Of a stretch of DNA of 64,000 nt, positions 19,244 to 28,617 are shown piece after piece. The position numbers and the translations under genes are program-made. The DNA comes from an uncultured Lachnospiraceae bacterium (GTDB taxonomy: Bacteria; Bacillota; Clostridia; Lachnospirales; Lachnospiraceae): contig CATOJY010000012.1 of NCBI GenBank assembly GCA_951800685.1, positions 1 through 64,000 of the forward strand. The letters run 5' to 3'. Under the pieces are notes generated by a model. That model was not told the origin of the DNA and searched no databases. It worked only from the letters and a program-made list of their open reading frames with translations. The stretch's first letter is position 1. Each line of letters opens with the position of its first letter.

Positions 19244-20269
19244 TCAATTGAACTTATAGAATCTCCGGCAGATCTTATAACCTTCCACCGATATCTTTCG
19301 TCCCCCCTTGCCAGGAAGATTCATGGAATTCCCCAGCACACCATAGCGCAGACGCATGTACATCCCCATATCTTTCTGCTTGATATACTGCCATAATTCC
19401 TGTTTCTTCTCCAATGCCTCTTCCGTCCCATCCCGTATCAACAGAATCGAGGAAATAACCGTTATGATCTCCAAATACCTAAACATATAATTTCTCAGCT
19501 TGCGGTTAGAAGCCACCTTTGCCTTATGATCGGACAGATAATCAACCATGATCTTATTAACCTTGATCTGCTGGTCAACTCTGGATATCATTACCTGTTC
19601 ATTGACCGACTGCCCCTCTCTGCCTATATAATAGCGGTAAAAATTAACATCCAGATAATACAGATTCTTTACAAACGGAAGTGGTTCAAATACAAAAATA
19701 TTATCCACGTAGAAAGTATGCTCCGGCAGTTTCAGTCCACATTCTTTCAACAACCTGGTTCTAAAGATGACCGAATGCATTAAAATATATTGTCCCTTAT
19801 GAAAATGCTTCACTTCATTCCAGGTGAAGACCCTGTCCTGTGGAAGAGCATGCCGGTACTTCATGACTTTATGTTTCCTCTCGCCCTCTTTTTCATAGAC
19901 GAAATTACTGATCAGCATATCCAAACTGGAATCTCCCGTCGCAATGTCCCTGAGAACGTCCAAAATCTTGAAATAGGCGCTCTCCTTCACCCAGTCATCG
20001 CTATCGACTACCTTAAAATATAAGCCAGTAGCATGTTCCAACCCAGCATTGACCGCCGATCCATGACCGCCATTCTCCTTATGGATCGCCTTGACAATCG
20101 ATGGATATCTCGCCTCATATCCATCCGCAATAGCTCCTGTTCCATCTGTAGAGCCATCATCAACGATCAGTATCTCTACGTCTTCTCCACCCACAAGCAA
20201 TGATTCAATACATTTGCGCATATAAGCTTCTGAATTATAGCTCGGTATTGCCACTGATAATAATTTCAT
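19244..20269 (-). CDS. glycosyltransferase family 2
   Basis: LLSVAIPSYNSEAYMRKCIESLL...ILIVDDGSTDGTG...VVDSDDW. Confidence 0.9.
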   Translation of the reverse strand: MKLLSVAIPSYNSEAYMRKCIESLLVGGEDVEILIVDDGSTDGTGAIADGYEARYPSIVKAIHKENGGHGSAVNAGLEHATGLYFKVVDSDDWVKESAYFKILDVLRDIATGDSSLDMLISNFVYEKEGERKHKVMKYRHALPQDRVFTWNEVKHFHKGQYILMHSVIFRTRLLKECGLKLPEHTFYVDNIFVFEPLPFVKNLYYLDVNFYRYYIGREGQSVNEQVMISRVDQQIKVNKIMVDYLSDHKAKVASNRKLRNYMFRYLEIITVISSILLIRDGTEEALEKKQELWQYIKQKDMGMYMRLRYGVLGNSMNLPGKGGRKISVEGYKICRRFYKFN

Positions 20270-20481
20270 ATTCACTATCCCCTTATTACATTGTCTGTTT
20301 GCCGTTCCACTGAACATCTGCATAGGAATTCCCTATATCATAGAATACCCACATAAGATTATCTTCATAACTGTTTAGTGAGAAGGTTTCTATATTTTTT
20401 AAACAATGACCTTCTATTCAATGTTGTGCTGCCTTAGCCATCCATGTAAATAGCAACGCAGATCTCTGTTGCAGGCAGTAC

Positions 20482-22248
20482 TCAAACTCCCCTCTTCATC
20501 TCCATATGATCTGCATAGGCAGCAAACGCTGACGGAATCGGATATCTGTTCTTAGTCTCTGCAGGATCGATAAAAATATATTGCTGTCCGTCCACTTCTT
20601 CCCCAGCGTTCTTTCTCATCTTCATCAATTCATCTACGCGTATTTGATAACCAATCATATGCCATTCCTTATGGGTAAAGATATGTTTGGAAGGTTCCAA
20701 CCGCTGTATACGGAGTATCGCCATGCCAGACTGCTTCAAATAGGAGAGTACTTCTTCCTCACTCCTGTGTCCCTCCATCATCGGAAACTCATACATACCT
20801 GCAAGCAGTCCCTTGTTTTCCCTCCTATGAAGCGCCACATAATGTTCGTCCAAAATAACCATAACTGTTTTCTTCTCAATCGAACGCGGTTTCTTCGGCT
20901 TCTTTCTCGGATAATCCAAAACGCACTCCTGCAGTCTCGCCTGACACAATCCTTTCCACGGACATTCCTCGCATTTCGGTAGCCCATTGGGAATACACAC
21001 CATTGCTCCTAGTTCCATTAACGCCTGATTAAAATCACCCGGCCGGTCTTTCGGTATCACAGCCCTGAGTTCCTCTTCTATCGATCTTTTGACGCCTGTA
21101 TCCAGAATATCACGGTCATCCATCCGCAATCTGGCAAGAATCCTCAATACATTACCATCAACCGCAGGAACTGCTTTTTGAAAAGCAATCGAGGCAATCG
21201 CACCTGCTGTATAACTACCAATACCCGCAAGCTTAATCAACTGTTCATATTCTGGCGGCATCTCACCGCCATACTCCGTCATGATCTGCATAGCGGACTT
21301 TTTCAGATTCCTCGCCCGATTGTAATATCCCAGCCCTTCCCACAATTTCAGAAGCTGTTCCTCTTCCACTGCCGCAAGGCTCTCTATATCAGGAAGATAC
21401 TGCAGAAACCGGTCGTAATAAGGCTTCACCGCCTCCACCCTTGTCTGCTGCAGCATGATCTCTGACAGCCAGACATGGTATGGCGTTGGTTCTTCACGCC
21501 AGGGGAGAATTCTTCTCCCCGCATCATACCAGGCAAGCAATGGCCGTGCGATCAAATCCAGACGATCCAATACAACAGGCACTTGTCTGTCCAACACAAG
21601 GCTGTCCTTCCCTACCAGACAATCATAGGCAAGTAAATGCACCCCTGCACTTCGCGCCTTCTTCAACGCTTCCCCGAAAGCTGGCTGTGTCTTCCAATTC
21701 GGTTCCACATGTGCAATCCCTTTCATCTGGACAACGAAGATCAGATATGCCTCATAGCCCAGGGCATGTGCTTCCACTAGCTCTTCTACATGTTTTACCG
21801 CGCGTGCAGATGGTGCGTCTGGAAATGCCGCTATATTATCATTCTCCAATGTGACGCCTTTGACCTCTATAAATGCCCTGCATCCCGCCTCACTCTCCAC
21901 ATAAAAGTCAAACCGGGAATTCCCAAAGACTGTCTCCGGCCGCAGCAGAGTGATATCCTCGTATAATCCTCCTGACGACAGCCACTCACCCACTACCTTA
22001 TTCGGTGCATTCGAATCCATATTAATCAATCTTCCCGCCTTATCCACCGCTACAAGATCATAAGCCGTAGAACGATTCCGATTATCGCTCTGCTCCAGAT
22101 ATACCTGTGCATTGTCACGCAGCAATTCCCGACATCTCCCCGTATTCTTAACATGTACCTTCGTTTTTGTGCCATCTATATCCACATAGGCTATAAAACG
22201 GTTCGGTCTCTCTATAAAATTTGCTGTGATTATCTCATTATATCTCAT
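20482..22248 (-). CDS. Fusion protein: SfsA nuclease-like N-terminus + MutY A/G-specific adenine glycosylase with FeS cluster and NUDIX-like C-terminus
   Basis: SfsA: VHVKNTGRCRELL, RFDFYVE...FIEVKGVTLENDNIAAFPDAPSARAVKHVEEL. MutY: ILPWREEPTPYHVWLSEIMLQQTRVEAV, LAGIGSYTAGAIAS, VDGNVLRILARL, Cx6Cx2Cx5C. Confidence 0.93.
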   Translation of the reverse strand: MRYNEIITANFIERPNRFIAYVDIDGTKTKVHVKNTGRCRELLRDNAQVYLEQSDNRNRSTAYDLVAVDKAGRLINMDSNAPNKVVGEWLSSGGLYEDITLLRPETVFGNSRFDFYVESEAGCRAFIEVKGVTLENDNIAAFPDAPSARAVKHVEELVEAHALGYEAYLIFVVQMKGIAHVEPNWKTQPAFGEALKKARSAGVHLLAYDCLVGKDSLVLDRQVPVVLDRLDLIARPLLAWYDAGRRILPWREEPTPYHVWLSEIMLQQTRVEAVKPYYDRFLQYLPDIESLAAVEEEQLLKLWEGLGYYNRARNLKKSAMQIMTEYGGEMPPEYEQLIKLAGIGSYTAGAIASIAFQKAVPAVDGNVLRILARLRMDDRDILDTGVKRSIEEELRAVIPKDRPGDFNQALMELGAMVCIPNGLPKCEECPWKGLCQARLQECVLDYPRKKPKKPRSIEKKTVMVILDEHYVALHRRENKGLLAGMYEFPMMEGHRSEEEVLSYLKQSGMAILRIQRLEPSKHIFTHKEWHMIGYQIRVDELMKMRKNAGEEVDGQQYIFIDPAETKNRYPIPSAFAAYADHMEMKRGV

Positions 22249-22338
22249 ATTATGTAAACTGCAAAATCTTCTCCATCCCTTTATCTTTTATATCAAGACC
22301 GTAACCCTTCTTAATTTCGTCTTTTTAGCTCCTCAAGA

Positions 22339-23283
22339 TTAACTACTGTCCAATTCCTCTTCTGTCTCGTCACAGGGAACCTTCTTCTTGTACGGCACTC
22401 TGGCGGCAGGCACTACTTCTGATGCTGGCACCGTATGCATTGACTGATCATCGAAGAAAATATGTGCTCCAAATGCATGCAATACCTCTTTCTTGCGGAC
22501 TCCCCCAAGGAAAAACACTTCATCGATACGCACATTCCATGCCCGCAGGGTACGGATCACTCTCTCATGCGTCGGTGCACATCTTGATGTCACAAGTGCG
22601 GTTCTGATCGGTGCTGTCTCTACAGTGCAATCCTTCTGCAGCTCAGACAACATCTTAAGAAATTTAGCAAAAGGTCCTGCCTCCAGTGGATTGTTGGCAT
22701 TCCTTCTCTCATTCTCCGCAAAAGCCTCCAGTCCCTGTTCCTTAAAAATTTGTTCCGAGTCATCCGAAAATAGTACCGCATCTCCATCAAACGCAATCCG
22801 AATCTGTCTAATCTGATGATCACAATCGTAAGTGCACAATCCTTCCGTACAGATGATACCCGCCGCTATATTGGAATCAATTGCGCTCTGTACATCATCC
22901 TCGTATGCCGATAAAAATAAGTCCGTCTTAAAAGCCGACAGATACGGTGCCAGAGAAGCGCCACTGGCAAGAACAGCTCTGGTGATATCGAGACCATAAT
23001 GCTCTATCGTGTTAAAAACACGTAGCGAAGAATCCGGGCTATTCCTGGACATGATAATTACTTCCACACTGCCTTCCCTGCCTGGCAGATGATTCAGATT
23101 AAGAAGTGCCTTAACCAGGGGAAAACCTGGACCTGGCCGCAGGATCTCATTTTCATGTTCGATCTGATACCTGCAGTATGCTTCCACACCATCTGACTCA
23201 AATATAGTATTCTCATAAGTCAGGTCAAACAACGCCCTGGATGATACACCTACCACCAGTTTATTCTCTAGATCATACGCCAT
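22339..23283 (-). CDS. 5'-nucleotidase (cytosolic NT5C1-like family)
   Basis: LVVGVSSRALFDL...GPGFPLVKALLNLN...SRNSPDSSLRVFNTIEHYGLDITRAVLASG...RIAFDGDAVLFSDDSE. Confidence 0.85.
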   Translation of the reverse strand: MAYDLENKLVVGVSSRALFDLTYENTIFESDGVEAYCRYQIEHENEILRPGPGFPLVKALLNLNHLPGREGSVEVIIMSRNSPDSSLRVFNTIEHYGLDITRAVLASGASLAPYLSAFKTDLFLSAYEDDVQSAIDSNIAAGIICTEGLCTYDCDHQIRQIRIAFDGDAVLFSDDSEQIFKEQGLEAFAENERRNANNPLEAGPFAKFLKMLSELQKDCTVETAPIRTALVTSRCAPTHERVIRTLRAWNVRIDEVFFLGGVRKKEVLHAFGAHIFFDDQSMHTVPASEVVPAARVPYKKKVPCDETEEELDSS

Positions 23284-23358
23284 AGATTACCTCCCGGTCC
23301 GAATCAAACGCTTATTCTACTACCTCTTATTTGATCCGCCGGAAGACACTCCTAAAAA

Positions 23359-23913
23359 CTACCGCAGCCTGTTACACTCATACTTCTCAAACGTCAACAG
23401 GCAGTTCCTGAATTCCTCATAGCGCTCTTCTACACTGCCTTCCTTAATTTCCAGATCGACAGCCATCGCCATCGTGTTGATCATCTCATCCGTAATCCTA
23501 TGCCGGAGCGCCGCCAGAACATTGAGTCTCTGTTCATACGTGTCTGCTTCCAGGAATTCCATCACCAGTGGATCAATATTTAGTTGTTCCTCCAATCCTG
23601 CTGCCTGTTCCTCCTGCAAAGATGAGATCTGTTCTGATATCTCTTCTCTGTCTGCCTCCTGCGGCGAAGACTCCAACTCCATATCCTGCAGCAGTTCAAA
23701 GCGATACTTCTGCGTAACATTTGGATATTTCGTAGAATCTACCTCTTCCATAAACATAGCAAGCGGTCTGACATAGATCTGAAAAGTATCATACATGGCC
23801 TGATAGACTACCATCATCTCTCTTGTCTCACTGTGCTTTGCAAGACAGCGGATCTGATAAATATTTCCTTTAAAATGTCTGTACATTTCCTGTGGTTTGG
23901 GATTCGGTCTCAT
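23359..23913 (-). CDS. DUF1653 domain-containing protein
   Basis: EMYRHFKGNIYQIRCLAKHSETREMMVVYQAMYDTFQIYVRPLAMFMEEVD; RBS GGAG before ATG at 23913. Confidence 0.85.
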   Translation of the reverse strand: MRPNPKPQEMYRHFKGNIYQIRCLAKHSETREMMVVYQAMYDTFQIYVRPLAMFMEEVDSTKYPNVTQKYRFELLQDMELESSPQEADREEISEQISSLQEEQAAGLEEQLNIDPLVMEFLEADTYEQRLNVLAALRHRITDEMINTMAMAVDLEIKEGSVEERYEEFRNCLLTFEKYECNRLR

Positions 23914-24051
23914 ATACTGCTCCAATCTACCTAAAATAGAAAAGTCATTTCCGTTTCAGCTGAAAATTCCTTTCCTGTAAACGTTGCTTTCATCTAGTAT
24001 AATCCCAAATCGTGAAAAAGTCATTCTTAAAGTTTTCATATCACCAAAATA

Positions 24052-24099
24052 GAACAAATGTTCTGTTTTGATGATAGAACATATATTCGGTTTTGTCAA
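24052..24099 (-). promoter_or_regulatory. Sigma-A promoter overlapped by two LexA (SOS) box-like sites
   Basis: Minus strand TTGACA (24094-24099)-N17-TATCAT (24071-24076). GAATATATGTTC lies in the spacer (24077-24088) and GAACATTTGTTC is downstream (24052-24063). Confidence 0.75.
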
Positions 24100-24103
24100 T
24101 AGT

Positions 24104-24463
24104 TTACAGATCATATTGAAAGATACAGGTACCACGTCCAAACTCTGCCTGTGACAATGACTTCCTCAAAAACAACTTATCTTCTGCTGTCATCCGTTCC
24201 AGTCTCCTGTGATGAATCTGTACTCTGTATTCCCTGCTGCCGTCCCCATAAGTTACCCTGGTCATCATTACACCACAGTCGACAAAACCCTGTTCTCTCA
24301 GGTAGATCTTCGTATTCTCCACATATTCCTGTTCCAGTCCCAGATAGTATTCATTCTCCTGTGCGCGCTGTGGATTTCCCTTACTCATCACAGTACCTTT
24401 CACACAGAAAATAATGACCACTACCAGCAGAATTGTAAATATTGTAAATCTTCTCCCCGACAT
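24104..24463 (-). CDS. hypothetical membrane/secreted protein
   Basis: N-terminal TM FTIFTILLVVVIIFCVKG, then ~85 aa exterior. Confidence 0.65.
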   Translation of the reverse strand: MSGRRFTIFTILLVVVIIFCVKGTVMSKGNPQRAQENEYYLGLEQEYVENTKIYLREQGFVDCGVMMTRVTYGDGSREYRVQIHHRRLERMTAEDKLFLRKSLSQAEFGRGTCIFQYDL

Positions 24464-24604
24464 AAATAGCCTTCCTCCTTCGCTCCCATATCTTCTTAAA
24501 TCTGACAGCAGGCTCTCCGAAAACCTTGATAATAATAAAATAGCATAGGATATGTCCCATTAGACGGACTTACACAATTTTCCTCTAAATTTCTTTTCCA
24601 CAAA

Positions 24605-24693
24605 AACAGCCGCAAAATAACGGCTTTACACAGTATATGGTCTTTCTTTATTGCTCTCCCATATACCACAGGCCTGTTGCTTTTGCGGCTGTT
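24605..24693. other. Nested inverted repeats (possible structured RNA or terminator)
   Basis: Outer AACAGCCGCAAAA (24605-24617)/TTTTGCGGCTGTT (24681-24693); inner GTATATGG/CCATATAC. Confidence 0.6.
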
Positions 24694-24746
24694 ACTCAGT
24701 TATAAATTTCCTATGATAAATACTTTTCCTTCTATAATAAATAGTT

Positions 24747-24790
24747 TTTTCTATTTAAGCAGTATCGCAAGCCAGCCTGCGATCTGTATG
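24747..24790 (-). repeat. Dispersed hairpin repeat, copy C
   Basis: Minus strand CATACAGATCGCAGGCTGGCTTGCGATACTGCTTAAATAGAAAA. Confidence 0.85.
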
Positions 24791-24809
24791 AGGATTAGAT
24801 TACACGGTG

Positions 24810-26282
24810 TTACTCTATCGTGACGCGAAATACCACCGGCTTGTTGCTCCTGACAGTGGTGGTAATCTGCAAGCCTTCCTCATCCCGTTCCCATACCGGT
24901 TCCTGATCCTGTCCTAAGATCTCCACTTTCCCGATGATTCCACTGAAATTAGCTACTCTTGACGCATCCTTTATCCCCAAAGACCGCACACAATATTTCC
25001 CTGTCTCGCTACATTTCAGTGCCGTGATATACAGCTTTCCTCCCCTAGTCGTAAAACGAAAATCCTGACTTGTAAAATTCTTCTTAATACCGTCCGAAAA
25101 TTGTCCTTCCACAATCTGCGTGGGACCTTCCCCATAGACCCGCCATGTTTTTGTCCCATAAACAGCCTCTCCATTCACTGCAAGCCAGTCCCCGATTTCC
25201 ATAAGAACCCTGGTCTCCTCCTCTGAAATCGTGCCATCCGCTTTGGGTCCCACATTTAAGAGAAGGCGTCCATTCTTACTCACAATATCCACCAGATCAC
25301 ACAGAAGTTCCTCTGCCGGACGATAGATATTGTTCTCCGTATATCCCCAGGAATTCAACGCAATCGCCGTGTCTGTCTGCCAACTGTACTGCTTCATATC
25401 TGCAAACTGTCCTCTTTCCACATCAGGAACTGCCGTTCCGAACAGATAGGCATCGTGTTTATAGTTAATCACAACCTGTTCTCCCCACTGCTTCGCCCTA
25501 TTATAATAGTACGCCGCCAGCTTCCTGATATAAGGCTTGGCACTGGCATGCTGGATCCACCAGTCAAAATATAGAATCTTCGGCCGGTATAAGTCTATCA
25601 GTTCACAAGTCCTGACAAGCCAGTCCTGCAGAAATTCTTCACTCGGTACCGGCTGACTTAAAATATCATGATACTCTGCTTCGGACATCGCCGGCCAATA
25701 AAGATCTCCCCGCTTTAAAGGTTCCTTGACATCACTGTCAAACTCCCTGCCATGCCCCAGAAAGAACCAATGTTCAATGCGATGAGATGACACACCAAAG
25801 GTAAGACCCTTTTGCGCAAAGGCCGCACCAAGTTCTCCTAGCACATCTCTCTTTGGTCCCTTTTCCCATGCATTCCACTCAGAAATCTGGCTTTTATACA
25901 TCTGAAATCCATCATGATGCTCCGCCACGGGTACTACATACTCAGCTCCTGCCCTTTGAAATAACTGTGCCCATGACTCCGGATCAAACGCCTCCGCTTT
26001 GAAAAGTGGTATGAAATCCTTGTACCCAAACTCCTTATGTGGACCGTACGTCTTGATATGATGCTGATATTCTTTTTCTCCCTGTATGTACATATTCCTG
26101 GGATACCATTCGCTTCCAAATGCCGGCACACTGAACACACCCCAATGAATGAAGATACCAAATTTCTTTTCTTCATACCAGACAGGAACCCGATATTCTG
26201 ATAAGGATTCCCAGCTGTCTTTGTAGGGCCCCTCCTGTATCACCTTTTCAATCTCATTAAGATATGGTTTCATGTCATACAT
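24810..26282 (-). CDS. alpha-L-fucosidase (GH29)
   Basis: WYEEKKFGIFIHWGVFSVPAFGSEWYPRNMY; AEHHDGFQMYKS; LYFDWWIQH; NGRLLLNVGPKADGTI. Confidence 0.93.
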   Translation of the reverse strand: MYDMKPYLNEIEKVIQEGPYKDSWESLSEYRVPVWYEEKKFGIFIHWGVFSVPAFGSEWYPRNMYIQGEKEYQHHIKTYGPHKEFGYKDFIPLFKAEAFDPESWAQLFQRAGAEYVVPVAEHHDGFQMYKSQISEWNAWEKGPKRDVLGELGAAFAQKGLTFGVSSHRIEHWFFLGHGREFDSDVKEPLKRGDLYWPAMSEAEYHDILSQPVPSEEFLQDWLVRTCELIDLYRPKILYFDWWIQHASAKPYIRKLAAYYYNRAKQWGEQVVINYKHDAYLFGTAVPDVERGQFADMKQYSWQTDTAIALNSWGYTENNIYRPAEELLCDLVDIVSKNGRLLLNVGPKADGTISEEETRVLMEIGDWLAVNGEAVYGTKTWRVYGEGPTQIVEGQFSDGIKKNFTSQDFRFTTRGGKLYITALKCSETGKYCVRSLGIKDASRVANFSGIIGKVEILGQDQEPVWERDEEGLQITTTVRSNKPVVFRVTIE

Positions 26283-26451
26283 CGTTTTCCCCTCCTTGAT
26301 CCTAATTTCAATAATACCGTTTTTTGACATCCAAAGTCTGCATAGAAAGCGTCTCAGACCTCAATCTGAGTAAGGCTATGTCCCCTGCGCAATCAAAGTC
26401 TTTTTCTTTCTGAATACAATGATTATACTATATGGATATCCTTTCCAAACT

Positions 26452-28617
26452 TTAAGTGCCTGGGAGCTCCAATTCCATCTCTACTGCCTTCCTGCCCATC
26501 AATTCCTCACTCCGCTCATCCGGCTGGAATGTAGCGGCATACAGGATAAAATGTGTGCCATCCATCTTGCGCACCCCTTCCGGGCTCACCACTGTAAATG
26601 CCTTATGCCCGATCTGCAATGTCACCTTTGCCTGCTCCCCTGCCTTTACGTGCACCCGCTGAAAAGCGCAGAGCGTTGGATTCTTCACCGCATATACAGA
26701 ATCTTTATTCCGGATGTAAATCTGAATAACATCATCTGTATCGCACTTTCCTTGATTCTGCACGGTTACTTCTACAGCCGCCGTATACTGGTCATCTTTG
26801 TTCTGTGCATCCTCTGTCTTCTGCTTCCTGTCGTCACAAACTTCCTTCTGGATTCCGCAGACTTCTGCCTCTGTCACGACTACATCCCCGTAAGTCAGCC
26901 CAAACCCGAACGGATACGCCGCCTTATCCTGCATATAGCGGTAAGTTCTCCCCTTCATACGGTAATCCGTAAATTCTGGAAGACTATCGCTGTCTTTATA
27001 AAAGGTAACTGGAAGCTTACCGGAAGGAGAGACCTCTCCAAACAGGATCTCGGCGGCATTTCTTCCTCCCCTGGCCCCTGGATACCATAACTGCAGTATG
27101 GCATTGAAATGTTCTGCCGCAAAGCGCAGATCCATGGCGCTTCCTGTCATCAGGCATAAGATCACTGGCCGCCCAACGGCTGCCACCGTTTCCATCAGTT
27201 CTCTTTGTGGCTTCGGAAGGAGCAGGTCAACCTTATCTCCTGACGCATAGCTGTTCCCGGTATCTCCTTCTTCCCCTTCCAAAGTCTCGTCCAACCCCAG
27301 ACAGAGCACCACCACATCACTGTGCTCTGCAATGATCTGTGCTTCCGTAAGCCTGTCTCCTGCCATAGCAAGCGCCTCTGTCTTATCTTCGAACAGGCCG
27401 CACCCTTCCGAGAATAAAACCCTTACTTTTCCATCTACATACCTGCGGATCCCCTCCGCCACTGTAATGTATTCCGATGAAGTCCCATGGTAATTACCCA
27501 TTAATGCCCTCCGGCTGTCCGCATTGGGACCAATTACGCCAATTGTCCTGATCTCATCCACAGCAAGGGGCAGAATTCCATCGTTCTTGAGCAGGACCAT
27601 GCTCTCTCTTGCCGCCCGGTCTGCAAGCGCGATGTGCTCACTGCATTCTACCACCTCATAGTCTAGACCATCATACATATTCGTCTCAAACAGCCCCAAT
27701 AAGAAACGGGTTGTAAACAGACGTACAGCAGCCTCCGTAATGTTCTCTTCCGTCACAAGCCCCAGTTGCAGCGCTTCCAGCAGATGCAGATAGGTAACGC
27801 CACAGTTGAGATCACATCCTGCATTCAGCGCCATTGCTGCAGACTGTGCCGGCGTTGCAGTCACCATATGATTCTCATGGAAATCCTTGATCGCCCAGCA
27901 GTCAGATACGAAATGTCCCTCAAAGTTCCATTTTCCGCGAAGCATATCCCGAATCAGCGCCTCACTCCCACAGCAGGGTTCCCCGTTCACTCTGTTATAG
28001 GCACCCATAACCGCTTCTACATGAGCTTCCTTAACCAGCGCCTCAAAAGCAGGCAGATAAGTCTCTTCCATATCTTTCGGGCTAGCCTTCGCATTAAATT
28101 CATGCCGCAGTGCCTCCGGTCCGGAATGCACTGCAAAATGCTTCGCACAGGCCGCCGCCTTCAGGACTTCTCCGTCCCCCTGCAGACCTTTGACAAACGC
28201 AACGCCCAATCTGGAAGTCAAATAGGGATCCTCTCCATAAGTCTCGTGCCCTCTCCCCCATCTGGGGTCCCGGAAGATATTGACATTTGGCGACCAAAAA
28301 GTGAGTCCTTTATAAATATCCCTGTCATGATGCGCAGAAAATTCATTGTACTTCGCTCTGCCCTCCGTTCCCACGCAGTCTCCGATCTTGCCGGCCAATT
28401 TTTCATCAAAAGCCGCCGCAATACCAATTGCCTGCGGAAACACAGTGGCAGTCCCCGCTCTGGCCACTCCGTGCAGCCCTTCTCCCCACCAGTTATAAGC
28501 AGGAACACCTAAACGTTCTATTGCTGGTGCATCATACCTAAGCTGCCCGGCGCGTTCCTCCACCGTCATCTGCGCCACAAGCTCTACTGCTCTCTTTCTC
28601 GCCTCTTCTCTATTCAT
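26452..28617 (-). CDS. glycoside hydrolase family 3 (beta-glucosidase/beta-xylosidase type)
   Basis: PAYNWWGEGLHGVAR, FWSPNVNIFRDPRWGRGHETYGEDPYLTS, AACAKHFAVHSGPE, GHFVSDCWAI. Confidence 0.93.
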   Translation of the reverse strand: MNREEARKRAVELVAQMTVEERAGQLRYDAPAIERLGVPAYNWWGEGLHGVARAGTATVFPQAIGIAAAFDEKLAGKIGDCVGTEGRAKYNEFSAHHDRDIYKGLTFWSPNVNIFRDPRWGRGHETYGEDPYLTSRLGVAFVKGLQGDGEVLKAAACAKHFAVHSGPEALRHEFNAKASPKDMEETYLPAFEALVKEAHVEAVMGAYNRVNGEPCCGSEALIRDMLRGKWNFEGHFVSDCWAIKDFHENHMVTATPAQSAAMALNAGCDLNCGVTYLHLLEALQLGLVTEENITEAAVRLFTTRFLLGLFETNMYDGLDYEVVECSEHIALADRAARESMVLLKNDGILPLAVDEIRTIGVIGPNADSRRALMGNYHGTSSEYITVAEGIRRYVDGKVRVLFSEGCGLFEDKTEALAMAGDRLTEAQIIAEHSDVVVLCLGLDETLEGEEGDTGNSYASGDKVDLLLPKPQRELMETVAAVGRPVILCLMTGSAMDLRFAAEHFNAILQLWYPGARGGRNAAEILFGEVSPSGKLPVTFYKDSDSLPEFTDYRMKGRTYRYMQDKAAYPFGFGLTYGDVVVTEAEVCGIQKEVCDDRKQKTEDAQNKDDQYTAAVEVTVQNQGKCDTDDVIQIYIRNKDSVYAVKNPTLCAFQRVHVKAGEQAKVTLQIGHKAFTVVSPEGVRKMDGTHFILYAATFQPDERSEELMGRKAVEMELELPGT

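Noticed and set aside
20440-20480. Possible fifth copy of the dispersed repeat (ATAGCAAC...GTTGC..CAGTACT)
   Set aside because: Conserved flanks (ATACTGCTTAAATAGAAAA) are missing, so similarity is within chance.
27766-28512. 248-aa plus-strand ORF inside the GH3 gene
   Set aside because: Antisense shadow ORF with no family resemblance.
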